Positions 38,901 through 45,960 are shown, counted from the stretch's first letter. The stretch is DNA of 64,000 bases from Streptomyces davaonensis JCM 4913 (GCF_000349325.1 NC_020504.1:7606326-7670325); one strand, 5' to 3'. Notes: generated from the letters alone by a model not told the origin. A program made the numbers and translations.

Positions 38901-39320
38901 CCGCCGATCCGGTCCGGCAAGCGGGTCATCTTCACCACCCTCGACGACGGCACCGGCCTGGTCGACCTCGCCTTCTTCGACGACTCCCACGACGCCTGCG
39001 CGCACACCGTCTTCCACTCCTGGCTGCTGCTGGTGCGCGGCGTCGTCCAGCGGCGCGGGCCGCGCAGCCTCAGCGTGGTGGGCGCCGCCGCCTGGAACCT
39101 CGCCGAACTGGTCGAACTGCGCGCGGAGGGCGGGCTCGACGTGGTCGCGGCGCGACTCGCGGAGCCGGTGCCCGAAGCGGGCGAGGACTCGACCGGCGGT
39201 CGGCGCATCCATATGCCGACCGGATACGAAATGCATCCGTGGGCCGATCTGCGTCCCGCGGGTCAGGAGCCCTCGCAGACAAGGAAGTTGTGGCATCAGA
39301 GTCCGGGGAGTGCGGGATGA
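35904..39320 (+). CDS. dnaE2: Error-prone DNA polymerase III alpha subunit DnaE2
   Basis: A 1138-aa C-family polymerase used for damage-induced mutagenesis. The N-terminal PHP domain starts HLHTVSGFSLRYGA (about 5-18). The polymerase core has GSGAGSLVNHLLGIAHADP and the catalytic Asp residues in LPDIDIDV (near 418), then FQIESPGQRDLVGRLQP and KAHAVAFAVPTYQSAWLK. An OB fold lies near the C-terminus. QLPLAGG near residue 921 resembles a beta-clamp-binding motif. The ATG at 35904 has GGAGG five bases upstream; a GTG at 35898 overlaps that site. A LexA-type box at 35874 suggests SOS control, and the stop overlaps the next gene. Confidence 0.93.
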   Translation: MPGFTHLHTVSGFSLRYGASHPERLAERAAERDMDALALTDRDTLAGAVRFAKACAKAGVRPLFGTELAVERFEPVREGKRRTPVRGGAFIDESTPRVSFLARDGARGWADLCGIVTAAHAGEGSPLLPWDANRGDGLTVLLGPDSDVGRALAAGRPDRAARLLAPWREVYGDALRLEAVWHGRKGTGPGSLRLAARTVGFAAEQRIRPVLSNAVRYADPGQGPVADVLDAARRLVPVDPTKELDSGEAWLKGADAMLDAAERIVEAAGFRRDTAHRLLEQTRATAAECLVDPEDDLGIGTVHFPEPRLVGAGRRSAQRVLASRAAAGMVVKGYAGKRSYWERMHRELDIIAYHGFASYFLTVAQVVDDVRGMGIRVAARGSGAGSLVNHLLGIAHADPVEHGLLMERFLSERRLVLPDIDIDVESARRLEVYRAIIDRFGTERVATVSMPETYRVRHAIRDVGAALSMDPADIDRIAKSFPHIRARDARAALEELPELRELAEELRREGAKYGRLWELTEALDALPRGVAMHPCGVLLSDASLLRRTPVMPTSGEGFPMSQFDKDDVEDLGLLKLDVLGVRMQSAMAHAVAEVERATGEKVDLDAVPPGDPATYALIRSTETLGCFQIESPGQRDLVGRLQPATFHDLVVDISLFRPGPVAADMVRPFIEARHGRAPVRYPHPDLEEPLKGTYGVVVFHEQIIDIVDIMTGCGRAEADRVRRGLSDPESQGRIRFWFAQHAAARGYDAETIQRTWEIVEAFGSYGFCKAHAVAFAVPTYQSAWLKAHHPAAFYAGLLTHDPGMYPKRLLLADARRRGVPILPLDVNASGVAHRIELVSGIWGLRLALSDVHGISEAEAARIADGQPYASLLDFWERARPSRPLAQRLAQVGALDAFGANRRDLQLHLTELHRGARGAGGGQLPLAGGRKTAPAGLPDLSSAERLSAELGVLSMDASRHLMDDHREFLDELGVVGARRLREARHGETVLVAGAKAATQTPPIRSGKRVIFTTLDDGTGLVDLAFFDDSHDACAHTVFHSWLLLVRGVVQRRGPRSLSVVGAAAWNLAELVELRAEGGLDVVAARLAEPVPEAGEDSTGGRRIHMPTGYEMHPWADLRPAGQEPSQTRKLWHQSPGSAG

Positions 39321-40291
39321 CCATCCTCTGCGTACGTTTTCAGCTGCCGTCGATGTACGAGGCGGCCCTGCCCGGGCTGCTCGGGTTGCTGGAGGAGTTC
39401 TCGCCCGTCGTCGAGGCGTTGCCGCCGGACGGGGCGCTGGTCGATCTGCGGGGCGCCGAGCGGTACTTCGGGCGCAGCGCGGTGGAACTGGCCTCCGTGA
39501 TCCGGGTGCGGGCGCTCGCGCTGTACGGCGTGGACTGTGTGATCGGGGCCGGGCCGGGGACGATGCTGGCCCGGATGGCGCTGCGGGACGCCCGGCCCGG
39601 GGTCACCTGTGTCGTGCCCGAAGCGCGGGACGGCATCGTGGAGTTCCTCGCGGACAAGCCGGTCACCGCGCTGCCGGGAGTCGGTACGGCGACCGCTCGC
39701 GTCCTGTGCGAGTACGGCCTGGACAGCCTCGGCCGGGTCGCCGCCGCGCCGCTGTCCACGCTGCAACGGCTGGTCGGGGCGAAGGCGGGGCGGGAGCTGC
39801 GGGAGAAGGCGAACGGGGTGGACCGCGGGCGGGTGGTGCCGAACGGTGCGGCCCGGTCGCTGATCACCGAACGGCCCTTCGACCGCGACGAGTTGGACAC
39901 CGACCGGCATCGTCGTGCCCTGCTCTCCGCCGCGGAGGAACTGGGGGCGCGGCTGCGGGCGGTGGACAAGGTGTGCGGGACGCTGACGCTCACGGTGCGG
40001 TACGCGGATCGGTCGGCGACTTCGCGGAGTCGGGTCCTGAAGGAACCCACCGCGCATTCGGCCGCGCTGACGCGGGTGGCGTACGGCATGTACGAGGCGC
40101 TGGGGCTGCAACGGGCCCGGGTGCGGGCGATGACGCTGCGCGCGGAGGGCCTCGACCCCGCCGAACAGGCCTCCTACCAGCTCAGTTTCGACCCGGTCGA
40201 CGAGAAGGTACGCCGCATCGAGGAGGTCGCGGACCGGGTGCGCGCGAAGTTCGGGCCCCGGGCGGTGGTGCCGGGGTCGTTGGCGGCGTGA
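39317..40291 (+). CDS. ImuB-like inactive Y-family DNA polymerase subunit
   Basis: A 324-aa Y-family protein. The finger/palm-like start MTILCVRFQLPSMYEAALPG replaces the DxDxFFAxVE active-site motif, and the second acidic pair (SxDE) is absent, with PDGALVDLRGAERYFG in its place. The thumb HhH region PVTALPGVGTATARVLCEYG and a little-finger domain follow. It is therefore expected to be catalytically inactive, as ImuB is in the ImuA'-ImuB-DnaE2 mutasome. It lacks the long ImuB C-terminus and no imuA' is adjacent. It overlaps dnaE2 by ATGA. It is sometimes annotated as DNA polymerase IV, but the motifs do not support activity. Confidence 0.82.
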   Translation: MTILCVRFQLPSMYEAALPGLLGLLEEFSPVVEALPPDGALVDLRGAERYFGRSAVELASVIRVRALALYGVDCVIGAGPGTMLARMALRDARPGVTCVVPEARDGIVEFLADKPVTALPGVGTATARVLCEYGLDSLGRVAAAPLSTLQRLVGAKAGRELREKANGVDRGRVVPNGAARSLITERPFDRDELDTDRHRRALLSAAEELGARLRAVDKVCGTLTLTVRYADRSATSRSRVLKEPTAHSAALTRVAYGMYEALGLQRARVRAMTLRAEGLDPAEQASYQLSFDPVDEKVRRIEEVADRVRAKFGPRAVVPGSLAA

Positions 40292-40296
40292 GCGAA

Positions 40297-40302
40297 TAGG
40301 GT
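40297..40302 (+). promoter_or_regulatory. Possible -10 box (TAGGGT) of a leaderless NADAR transcript
   Basis: TAGGGT ends 6 nt before the ATG at 40309, and no Shine-Dalgarno is visible. The NADAR gene may therefore be transcribed alone as well as by read-through from dnaE2. Confidence 0.5.
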
Positions 40303-40308
40303 GCGTTC

Positions 40309-41448
40309 ATGAGCTGGCAGGGGCCGACCTATCGGGTCGTGGACGGGGAGAGGATTTACGGGGCCTGGTGTCATGTGTGGCGGTGGGTTCCGTACAGCGA
40401 GGAGTTTGTCGTCGAGGATCTGTGGGTCTTCGCGGACGGGGCCGTTCGCTGTCAGGAGCGGATGGATCTGGAGGAGTTGGAGGAGTTGCTCCGGTCCGGG
40501 TGGGTCACGGCCCGTGATCCCTATGCTCCCGAACGGCCGGCGGATGCGCCCAAGTGGCGCTCGCGCAGTCCGGAAGTGTGTACGCCGGACAGTTTCTTCC
40601 TTGAAGTCACCGACAAGGTTGAGGAGTTGAGCGGGCGGACGACCGCCTGGGATCGGCTTCAGGAGGCGATCAGGGGGTATCAGAAGGAGCCGTCCGAGTC
40701 CCGTCGCGAGCTGTTGCGCGAGGCCTATCTGGGCGTGCCCGCGCATGTGCGGATCTATGTTCTCGGAGACATGGATCGCCAGGACCGGCCCCTGCGGATT
40801 CTGCTCACCGACCTCGGTGAAGCCGTCGACGGGGACGGGCCCGTGGTCACCGCCGAGATGCACCGGGACGCCCTGGACTACTTCGACCGCCTTGATGACG
40901 ACGACCGGGCGCACAAGGAGCGGATTGCCGTCCTGCACGCCGATGACCAGGACGTGCCCGGCCGCCCGACCCTTGTGTCCAACGAGGTCGTCTTTCCCCG
41001 GGGGTGGCCCGAGACCCCCGGGCTGTTCGTGCTGCGCAACGACTACCCCGTACCGATCGTGTTCGGCGGCCGGACCTACGCCTCCGTCCTGCACGGCTAC
41101 TGGGCCCTCGCCGCGGCCGACCCCGCCGACCACGACCGCATCCGTGCCGCCGCCACCCCACGGGACGCCCACGAGCTGGGCGGACGGGCGGCGCGGCGGG
41201 ACGGCTGGGCGGAGTTGCGGGTAGGCGTGATGGGTGAGCTGCTGCGGGCCAAGTTCGGTCAGCATCCGGGGCTGGCCGACGTACTGCTGGCCACCGAGGA
41301 CGCGCGGATCCGTTACACCGGCTACGACGAGGCGCCGTACTGGACGGACGAACGCGACGGCCGGGGGCGCAACTGGGTCGGGCGGCTGCTGGAGCTGGTG
41401 CGCTCCGAGCTGCTGGTGGCGCGGGTCAGTTGGCCCACGGGGGAGTGA
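40309..41448 (+). CDS. NADAR-domain protein with DUF7638-like N-terminus
   Basis: A 379-aa cytoplasmic protein. The first 110 residues (TYRVVDGERIYGAWCHVWRW ... DLWVFADGAVRC) form a small beta domain. The C-terminal NADAR domain (about 235-375) shows the family pattern: FGGRTYASVLHGYWALAAAD, AAATPRDAHELGGRAARRD, GVMGELLRAKFGQHPGLADV, LLATEDARIRYTGYDEAPYW and GRNWVGRLLELVRSELL. NADAR enzymes cleave N-glycosidic bonds in riboflavin intermediates or remove ADP-ribose from guanine in DNA. It starts 17 nt after the ImuB-like gene, so it may share the SOS-type transcript. A leaderless -10 may also serve it. The 3' end overlaps the cupin gene by 23 bp. Confidence 0.82.
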   Translation: MSWQGPTYRVVDGERIYGAWCHVWRWVPYSEEFVVEDLWVFADGAVRCQERMDLEELEELLRSGWVTARDPYAPERPADAPKWRSRSPEVCTPDSFFLEVTDKVEELSGRTTAWDRLQEAIRGYQKEPSESRRELLREAYLGVPAHVRIYVLGDMDRQDRPLRILLTDLGEAVDGDGPVVTAEMHRDALDYFDRLDDDDRAHKERIAVLHADDQDVPGRPTLVSNEVVFPRGWPETPGLFVLRNDYPVPIVFGGRTYASVLHGYWALAAADPADHDRIRAAATPRDAHELGGRAARRDGWAELRVGVMGELLRAKFGQHPGLADVLLATEDARIRYTGYDEAPYWTDERDGRGRNWVGRLLELVRSELLVARVSWPTGE

Positions 41449-41800
41449 TCCGGGTGCCGTCGGCCAGGTCCGCGGTCAGGCCGACGGACGTCGTCACCCA
41501 GGTCAGGGCGGTCTGATCGGTCGGGTTCTCGAGCGCGAGGGTCGAACCCGCGTTGATGATCAGGGTGTCGCCCGCCGAGATGTCGGTGGTGTCGCCGTCC
41601 AGGGTGACGCGCAGGCTGCCGATGAGGACGTGCAGGATCTCCTCCTTGCTGACGGTGTGCGCCGGGCCCTTCATGCCCGGCGGGACCTCGCCGCGCCAGG
41701 CGCACAGCTCCTTGCTGCCGGAAAGGGGTGTGGCGTACGAGACGAAACGGGCCCCGTGGATCTCGTGGGTCACGGCGTCGGACGAGCGGATTACGGGCAT
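41426..41800 (-). CDS. Cupin-domain protein
   Basis: A 124-aa single-domain cupin. GEVPPGMKGPAHTVSKEEILHVLIGSL (about 41-67) gives the first cupin motif, with H and E residues suitable for metal binding, although the usual first HxH is reduced. GDTLIINAGSTLALENPTD is the second motif. Cupins include dioxygenases, isomerases and small-molecule sensors; no substrate can be named. The ATG at 41800 has GGGGGACAG upstream. It is divergent from a MarR gene across two palindromic operators, so it is probably the regulator's target. Confidence 0.82.
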   Translation of the reverse strand: MPVIRSSDAVTHEIHGARFVSYATPLSGSKELCAWRGEVPPGMKGPAHTVSKEEILHVLIGSLRVTLDGDTTDISAGDTLIINAGSTLALENPTDQTALTWVTTSVGLTADLADGTRITPPWAN

Positions 41801-41822
41801 GGCTGTCCCCCAGAAATAGATG

Positions 41823-41837
41823 GTCAAGCTGCTTGAC
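41823..41837. promoter_or_regulatory. MarR-type operator 1 (GTCAAGC-T-GCTTGAC)
   Basis: A perfect 15-nt dyad between the divergent cupin and MarR genes. An identical half-site pair lies 34 bp downstream. Confidence 0.75.
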
Positions 41838-41856
41838 TACTTTTGCCGCTCCTATG

Positions 41857-41871
41857 GTCAAGCCGCTTGAC
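41857..41871. promoter_or_regulatory. MarR-type operator 2 (GTCAAGC-C-GCTTGAC)
   Basis: The second perfect dyad, extended by G/C pairs to 17 nt (41856-41872), 18 bp before the MarR start. Another half-site GTCAAGG follows at 41878. Confidence 0.75.
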
Positions 41872-41888
41872 CGGATCGTCAAGGGTGT

Positions 41889-42344
41889 TTGAATGCCCCC
41901 GTGCAGAACTCCGAGGCCCTCTCCCTGTCCTTCGCGCTGCTCGCCACCGCGGGTGAGCTGGTGCGACGTATCAACGACGGTGTCGTCGCGCGCGGTCATG
42001 AGGGGAAGTCCGCCTATGGATTCGCGTTCACGCGGATCGCGGCGGGCGGCGCCACCGTCTCCGAGGTCGCCGTGCATCTCGGGGTCACCAAGCAGGCCGC
42101 GAGCCAGCTGGTGGACGAGCTCGTGCGCAAGGGGTACGTCGAGCGGCGGCCCCATCCGCGGGACGCGCGCGCCCGGCTGCTCGTGCTGACCGAGCTCGGG
42201 TGGGCCAATACGCGGGCCGCAGAAGAGGCGGCGGCGGACGTCGTGCGGGAGTGGAGTGCGGTGTTGGGGGAGGCGGAAGTGGCGGAGCTGGGGCGCCAGT
42301 TGCTGCGTATCGCGCCCAAGGGGCCCATTCGTCCCTCTTGGTGA
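41889..42344 (+). CDS. MarR-family transcriptional regulator
   Basis: A 151-aa winged-helix regulator. The DNA-binding region (about 50-105) includes ATVSEVAVHLGVTKQAASQL, then VDELVRKGYVERRPHPRDAR, the MarR recognition helix and wing. Flanking helices form the dimer interface. The start is uncertain: TTG at 41889 lies four bases after AAGGG; GTG at 41901 would shorten the protein by four residues. It is divergent from the cupin gene, with two identical-arm palindromes between them, and probably represses both. Confidence 0.88.
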   Translation: MNAPVQNSEALSLSFALLATAGELVRRINDGVVARGHEGKSAYGFAFTRIAAGGATVSEVAVHLGVTKQAASQLVDELVRKGYVERRPHPRDARARLLVLTELGWANTRAAEEAAADVVREWSAVLGEAEVAELGRQLLRIAPKGPIRPSW

Positions 42345-42518
42345 CGGTTCGTCAGGCGTATTACATCAGTGGCCGACTACCACTGGAAGTTTTTACTGAC
42401 GCGTAACTTCCCCCTTGAACTACTGGTCCGTAACTTTACATGTGAACCAGCATCCCGTGATCCGGATCACAGGGCGTAAGGCCATCGCAACTCCCTTGAT
42501 CTGCAAGGAGATCACTCG

Positions 42519-43382
42519 ATGCTGCCCTGGAAACGACTGCTCAGACCCGTGATCGCGCTGCTGCTGACCGCCGCGGTCGCCGTCGTCCCCGCCGCCACCA
42601 GCGCCCAGGCCGCCGAGGCGGCAAGCTCCGGCTGGAACGACTACAACTGCAAGCCGTCCGCCGCCCACCCCCGCCCCGTCGTCCTGGTGCACGGCACCCT
42701 CGGCAACTCCGTCGACAACTGGCTGGGCCTCGCGCCCTACTTGACCAAGCGCGGCTACTGCGTCTTCTCCCTCGACTACGGCCAACTGCCCGGCGTGCCG
42801 TTCTTCTACGGCCTCGGACCGATCGACAAGTCGGCGGAGCAACTGGACGCCTTCGTCGACAAGGTGCTCGCCGCGACCGGCGCCGCCGAGGCGGACCTCG
42901 TCGGTCACTCCCAGGGCGGGATGATGCCCCGCTACTACCTGAAGTTCCTCGGCGGAGCGGCCGAGGTGAACGCCCTCGTCGGCCTCGCCCCGGACAACCA
43001 CGGCACCAGCCTGTCCGGACTCACCAACCTGTTGCCGTACTTCCCGGGCGCCGAGGACCTGATCTCCGCGGCCACGCCCGGACTCGCCGACCAGATCGTC
43101 GGCTCCGCGTTCCTCACCAAGCTGAACGCGGGCGGCGACACCGTGCCCGGGGTCAAGTACACGGTGATCGCGACCAAGTACGACGAGGTCGTCACGCCGT
43201 ACCGCAGCGGGTTCCTGGACGGTGCGGACGTACACAATGTGCTGCTTCAGGATCTGTGTTCGGTCGATCTGTCCGAGCATCTGGCGATCGGGCTGCTGGA
43301 CCGGATCGCCTTCCACGAGGTGGCCAACGCCCTTGATCCGGCGAAGGCCACCCGCACCACCTGTGCGTCGGTGTTCAGTTGA
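42519..43382 (+). CDS. Secreted alpha/beta-hydrolase lipase (EstA/class 2 lipase type)
   Basis: A 287-aa secreted esterase/lipase. A signal peptide (about 1-32, TSAQAA) is followed by VVLVHGTLGNSVDNW with the oxyanion HG motif. The nucleophile Ser is in LVGHSQGGMMPRYYLK (near 129), the likely acid Asp in ATKYDEVVTPY, and the His in DLSEHLAIG. It should hydrolyse acylglycerols or esters outside the cell. AAGGAGA precedes the ATG. Direct repeats CGTAACTT occur in the upstream 42345-42518 region. A terminator shared with the LPMO gene follows. Confidence 0.9.
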   Translation: MLPWKRLLRPVIALLLTAAVAVVPAATSAQAAEAASSGWNDYNCKPSAAHPRPVVLVHGTLGNSVDNWLGLAPYLTKRGYCVFSLDYGQLPGVPFFYGLGPIDKSAEQLDAFVDKVLAATGAAEADLVGHSQGGMMPRYYLKFLGGAAEVNALVGLAPDNHGTSLSGLTNLLPYFPGAEDLISAATPGLADQIVGSAFLTKLNAGGDTVPGVKYTVIATKYDEVVTPYRSGFLDGADVHNVLLQDLCSVDLSEHLAIGLLDRIAFHEVANALDPAKATRTTCASVFS

Positions 43383-43389
43383 CGCACCG

Positions 43390-43428
43390 CCGGGGTCTGA
43401 CCAGCCTGAGCCGCCGGTCAGACCCCGG
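43390..43428. terminator. Bidirectional hairpin terminator
   Basis: CCGGGGTCTGACC (43390-43402) and GGTCAGACCCCGG (43416-43428) form a perfect 13-bp stem between the convergent lipase and LPMO genes. Confidence 0.92.
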
Positions 43429-43432
43429 AGTC

Positions 43433-44401
43433 TCAGCGGCGGGTGCCGTCCGTGGCGCGTCGCCGCACCGACATGAACAGGGCGGCCGCGCCGAGCGCCA
43501 GCGCCGCGGCGCCGCCCATCGCGATGTACGAGGTGCTGCTGTCGCCGCCGGTCTCGGCGAGGTTCTCGGTGGTGCCGGCGGCCTTGGGCTGGTTGGCCTC
43601 GGTCTTTGCGACCGGCTCCGCCGAGGTGCTCGCGTCCTGGTCGCCGTGGCCGTTGTGCTCGACCGTCGACTCGTCGGCGCCGTCCTCGATCTGCTCCTCG
43701 GAGGGGGCGGAGGCGGAGGGCGCGGGGGTGGAGCCACCGTCGCCTCCGGTGCTCGCGCCGCCGAAGGTCACGTCCGAGCAGGAGTAGAACGCCTCCGGGC
43801 TGTCCGAGCGCTGCCAGACCGCGTACAGGACCTGCTTGCCGGACCGCTTCGGCAGGGTGCCGGAGAAGGTGTAGAAGCCGCCGGACGCGGCCGGGTCGGT
43901 GACCGTCGCCACCGGGTTCTGAAGGTCCAGGTCGTCCCAGGCCAGCGACTTGGCCGGGTCGAAGCCCTCCTTGGTGATGTACACCTTGAAGGTGCCCTTG
44001 TGCGGGGCGGTCACGCGGTACTTGAAGGTGTACGACCCGCTGCTGACGGCCGTGGCCGGCCAGTCGGCGCGGGCCAGGTCCAGGCCCTTGAAGGCGTCGC
44101 TGCCCGCGCTGCACAGCTTGCCGTCGGGGATCAGCTCCTGGTGCCGGCCGGCGGCGTCGCCGATCCGGATGCCGTTCCAGTCGTAGAGCGCCTGGGTGCC
44201 ACCGGCCGCGACGGCCGCCTTGCACGCGTCGGACTTGGGGCTCTCGGGGCCCTCCGCGTAGCACTGCGAGACCCGGCTGACGGGGTCGCCCATCGAACCG
44301 TGCGCGGCCGCGGGCGCGGCGCCGAGCGCGGTCAGTACGAGCGGTGCGACGCCGACGAAGGCGACGGAGGCAGCGGTGGCGACCCTGCGGCGTGCGGGCA
44401 T
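43433..44401 (-). CDS. AA10 lytic polysaccharide monooxygenase-type protein, sortase-anchored
   Basis: A 322-aa exported protein. After the signal peptide (ALGAAPAAA, about 1-33) the mature chain would begin HGSMGDPVSR, giving the N-terminal His of a copper His-brace. The second His is probably in VTAPHKGTFKVYIT. The catalytic domain runs to about residue 205 and ends with YSCSDVTFGG. A long Ser/Glu/Asp linker follows, then LAETGG (about 280-285), a hydrophobic helix and an Arg tail. LAxTG is the signal recognised by class E sortases, so the enzyme should be covalently attached to the wall. LPMOs oxidatively cleave chitin or cellulose. Confidence 0.9.
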   Translation of the reverse strand: MPARRRVATAASVAFVGVAPLVLTALGAAPAAAHGSMGDPVSRVSQCYAEGPESPKSDACKAAVAAGGTQALYDWNGIRIGDAAGRHQELIPDGKLCSAGSDAFKGLDLARADWPATAVSSGSYTFKYRVTAPHKGTFKVYITKEGFDPAKSLAWDDLDLQNPVATVTDPAASGGFYTFSGTLPKRSGKQVLYAVWQRSDSPEAFYSCSDVTFGGASTGGDGGSTPAPSASAPSEEQIEDGADESTVEHNGHGDQDASTSAEPVAKTEANQPKAAGTTENLAETGGDSSTSYIAMGGAAALALGAAALFMSVRRRATDGTRR

Positions 44402-44591
44402 GAGGAACTCCTGGGAAACGGTCGTCGGTTGCTTGGCCGACCCTGTGGGGGGCGGTCAGCAAGCTAGCCCGAGAAAACCGTGAAATCGCCTGCTGGGAGC
44501 GGGCGATGGAGATCCTTATGGTCGCGTTAAGGGAGTACTGAGACTGAGATCAGGTAGCCGCGGCGCGCGGCTGGAACGAGGGGGTCGGACG

Positions 44592-44729
44592 TCAGCCGTC
44601 CGGCCACCAGGTTCTTGCGATGTCCTTGCGGATCTCAGGGCGTCCCGATGGACGCGCGTCGGTCTCCTCGCGGGACGTCCGGCGCGAGTCCGTCTTCTTC
44701 AGGGGCTTCTGCACGGTCATGCGGCGCAT
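44592..44729 (-). CDS. Small 45-aa basic protein ending in WWPDG
   Basis: A 46-codon frame on the minus strand. ATG at 44729 is preceded five bases upstream by a perfect AAGGAGG (reverse complement of 44735-44741), the best ribosome site in this part of the window. The product starts MRRMTVQKPLKKTDSRR and ends RKDIARTWWPDG. It has no signal peptide or membrane segment, and Arg/Lys make up about a quarter of it. It is divergent from the methyltransferase gene at 44842. I do not recognise the family. The ordered aromatic C-terminus and charged leader would also fit a peptide precursor, but no modifying enzyme is clearly paired with it. Confidence 0.7.
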   Translation of the reverse strand: MRRMTVQKPLKKTDSRRTSREETDARPSGRPEIRKDIARTWWPDG

Positions 44730-44841
44730 GGCTGCCTCCTTCAGTGCCTACCTGATTCCGCGTTCTCACGGAGGTAGACCCTTTGGGCGAGCGTTCCTCA
44801 TCGATGCCGTTCTGTCAGTGGTGCGTGTCACTCTCGGACGT

Positions 44842-45474
44842 ATGACGACAAACGGTGACGACAGGACAGCATCACGTACCGACTGGGACGCGGCGGCACC
44901 CTCCTTCGACGACGAGCCCGACCACGGCCTGCGCGACCCCGAAGTACGCCGCGCCTGGGCCGGCCGCCTGCGCGCCTGGCTGCCCGGACGGCCGAGCGAC
45001 GTCCTCGACCTCGGCTGCGGCACCGGCAGCCTGTCGCTGCTCGCGGCCGAACAGGGACACCGGGTCACCGGCGTGGACAGCTCCCCGGCCATGGTCGACC
45101 TCGCCCGCGCCAAGCTCGCCGGGCGTGACGCGGCGTTCCTCGTCGGTGACGCGACGTCGCCGCCCGTCGGCGAGCAGCGCTACGACGTCCTCCTCGTCCG
45201 CCATGTGCTGTGGGCGCTGCCCGACCCCGGGCGCGTGCTGCGCCAGTGGCGGGGGCTGCTGCGGCCGGGCGGACGGCTCGTCCTCGTCGAGGGCGTGTGG
45301 GGGACGGTCAGCCCGGTCGGCATACCCGCCGATCTGCTCACCGGGCTGCTCGCCCCCATCGCCGGGGAGCTGCGTGTGGAGCGCCTGTCGGACGACGAGC
45401 GGCTGTGGGGGCGGGCCGTGGACGACGAGCGGTATGCGGTGGTGGCCTCGGTCCAGGTCCTAGGCCAGGAGTGA
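44842..45474 (+). CDS. Class I SAM-dependent methyltransferase
   Basis: A 210-aa cytoplasmic methyltransferase. Motif I is VLDLGCGTGSLSLLAAEQGH (about 53-72), motif II VTGVDSSPAMVDLARAKL, and the motif IV region DVLLVRHVLWALPDP. LLRPGGRLVLVEGVWG follows. It is of the UbiE/type-11 kind, with unknown substrate. ATG at 44842 gives a normal N-terminus; no clear Shine-Dalgarno is visible and a GTG at 44821 is possible. It is divergent from the 45-aa gene and its 3' end overlaps the DUF402 gene by 15 bp. Confidence 0.87.
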   Translation: MTTNGDDRTASRTDWDAAAPSFDDEPDHGLRDPEVRRAWAGRLRAWLPGRPSDVLDLGCGTGSLSLLAAEQGHRVTGVDSSPAMVDLARAKLAGRDAAFLVGDATSPPVGEQRYDVLLVRHVLWALPDPGRVLRQWRGLLRPGGRLVLVEGVWGTVSPVGIPADLLTGLLAPIAGELRVERLSDDERLWGRAVDDERYAVVASVQVLGQE

Positions 45475-45960
45475 CGTGAAGTCGCCGTTCAGGGCCAGGG
45501 CCTCCAGTTCGTCGAGGGCGGCCACGGCTGCTGCGGCCGCCTGTGGGTCGCGTTCTGTCAGGCCGCTCTCCTCGAACTCGTCCTCGTCCAGGCGTCGTAC
45601 GTCTGTGCCGTCGGCGGAGCGCCACAGGTCCAGGTCCAGGTCCTCGACGATCAGCTCCGTGCCCTGGAGCGTTGCCGGGCGGGCGATGTCGCAGTACCAG
45701 CCCTTGAGGGTTCCTGTGGGGTCGCGGACCTCCATCACCGCGTACCAGCGGTCCCGCCAGTAGTACTCGGTGAAGACGTCACCCGGCTCGAAGCGTACGA
45801 AGCCGAAGTCGCGTGCCTGGTCGCCCGCGAAGTCGGCCCGGACGACGATTCGGGTGCCGTCGTCCTGGAGCAGTTCGGCGGGGTAACGGATCTTCGTACG
45901 ACCCGCCTTGACGAGCACCACGTCCACGTGGCGTCCCTGGTCAGCCGAGTTCACGGACAT
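45460..45960 (-). CDS. DUF402-domain protein
   Basis: A 166-aa protein. The core FEPGDVFTEYYWRDRWYAVMEV and GTLKGWYCDIARPATLQGTE, with EDLDLDLWRSADG, matches the DUF402/YtqA-like fold, which in related proteins acts on nucleoside di- or triphosphates or RNA ends and uses conserved Asp/Lys residues. Function here is not established. The start ATG at 45960 lies inside the end of the GNAT gene (20-nt overlap), so the two are translationally coupled. Confidence 0.8.
   Translation of the reverse strand: MSVNSADQGRHVDVVLVKAGRTKIRYPAELLQDDGTRIVVRADFAGDQARDFGFVRFEPGDVFTEYYWRDRWYAVMEVRDPTGTLKGWYCDIARPATLQGTELIVEDLDLDLWRSADGTDVRRLDEDEFEESGLTERDPQAAAAAVAALDELEALALNGDFTSLLA

Noticed and set aside
40309..41448. 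Toxin-antitoxin (DarTG-like) module
   Set aside because: A NADAR domain can act as the antitoxin half in such systems, but no ADP-ribosyltransferase toxin gene is adjacent on either side.
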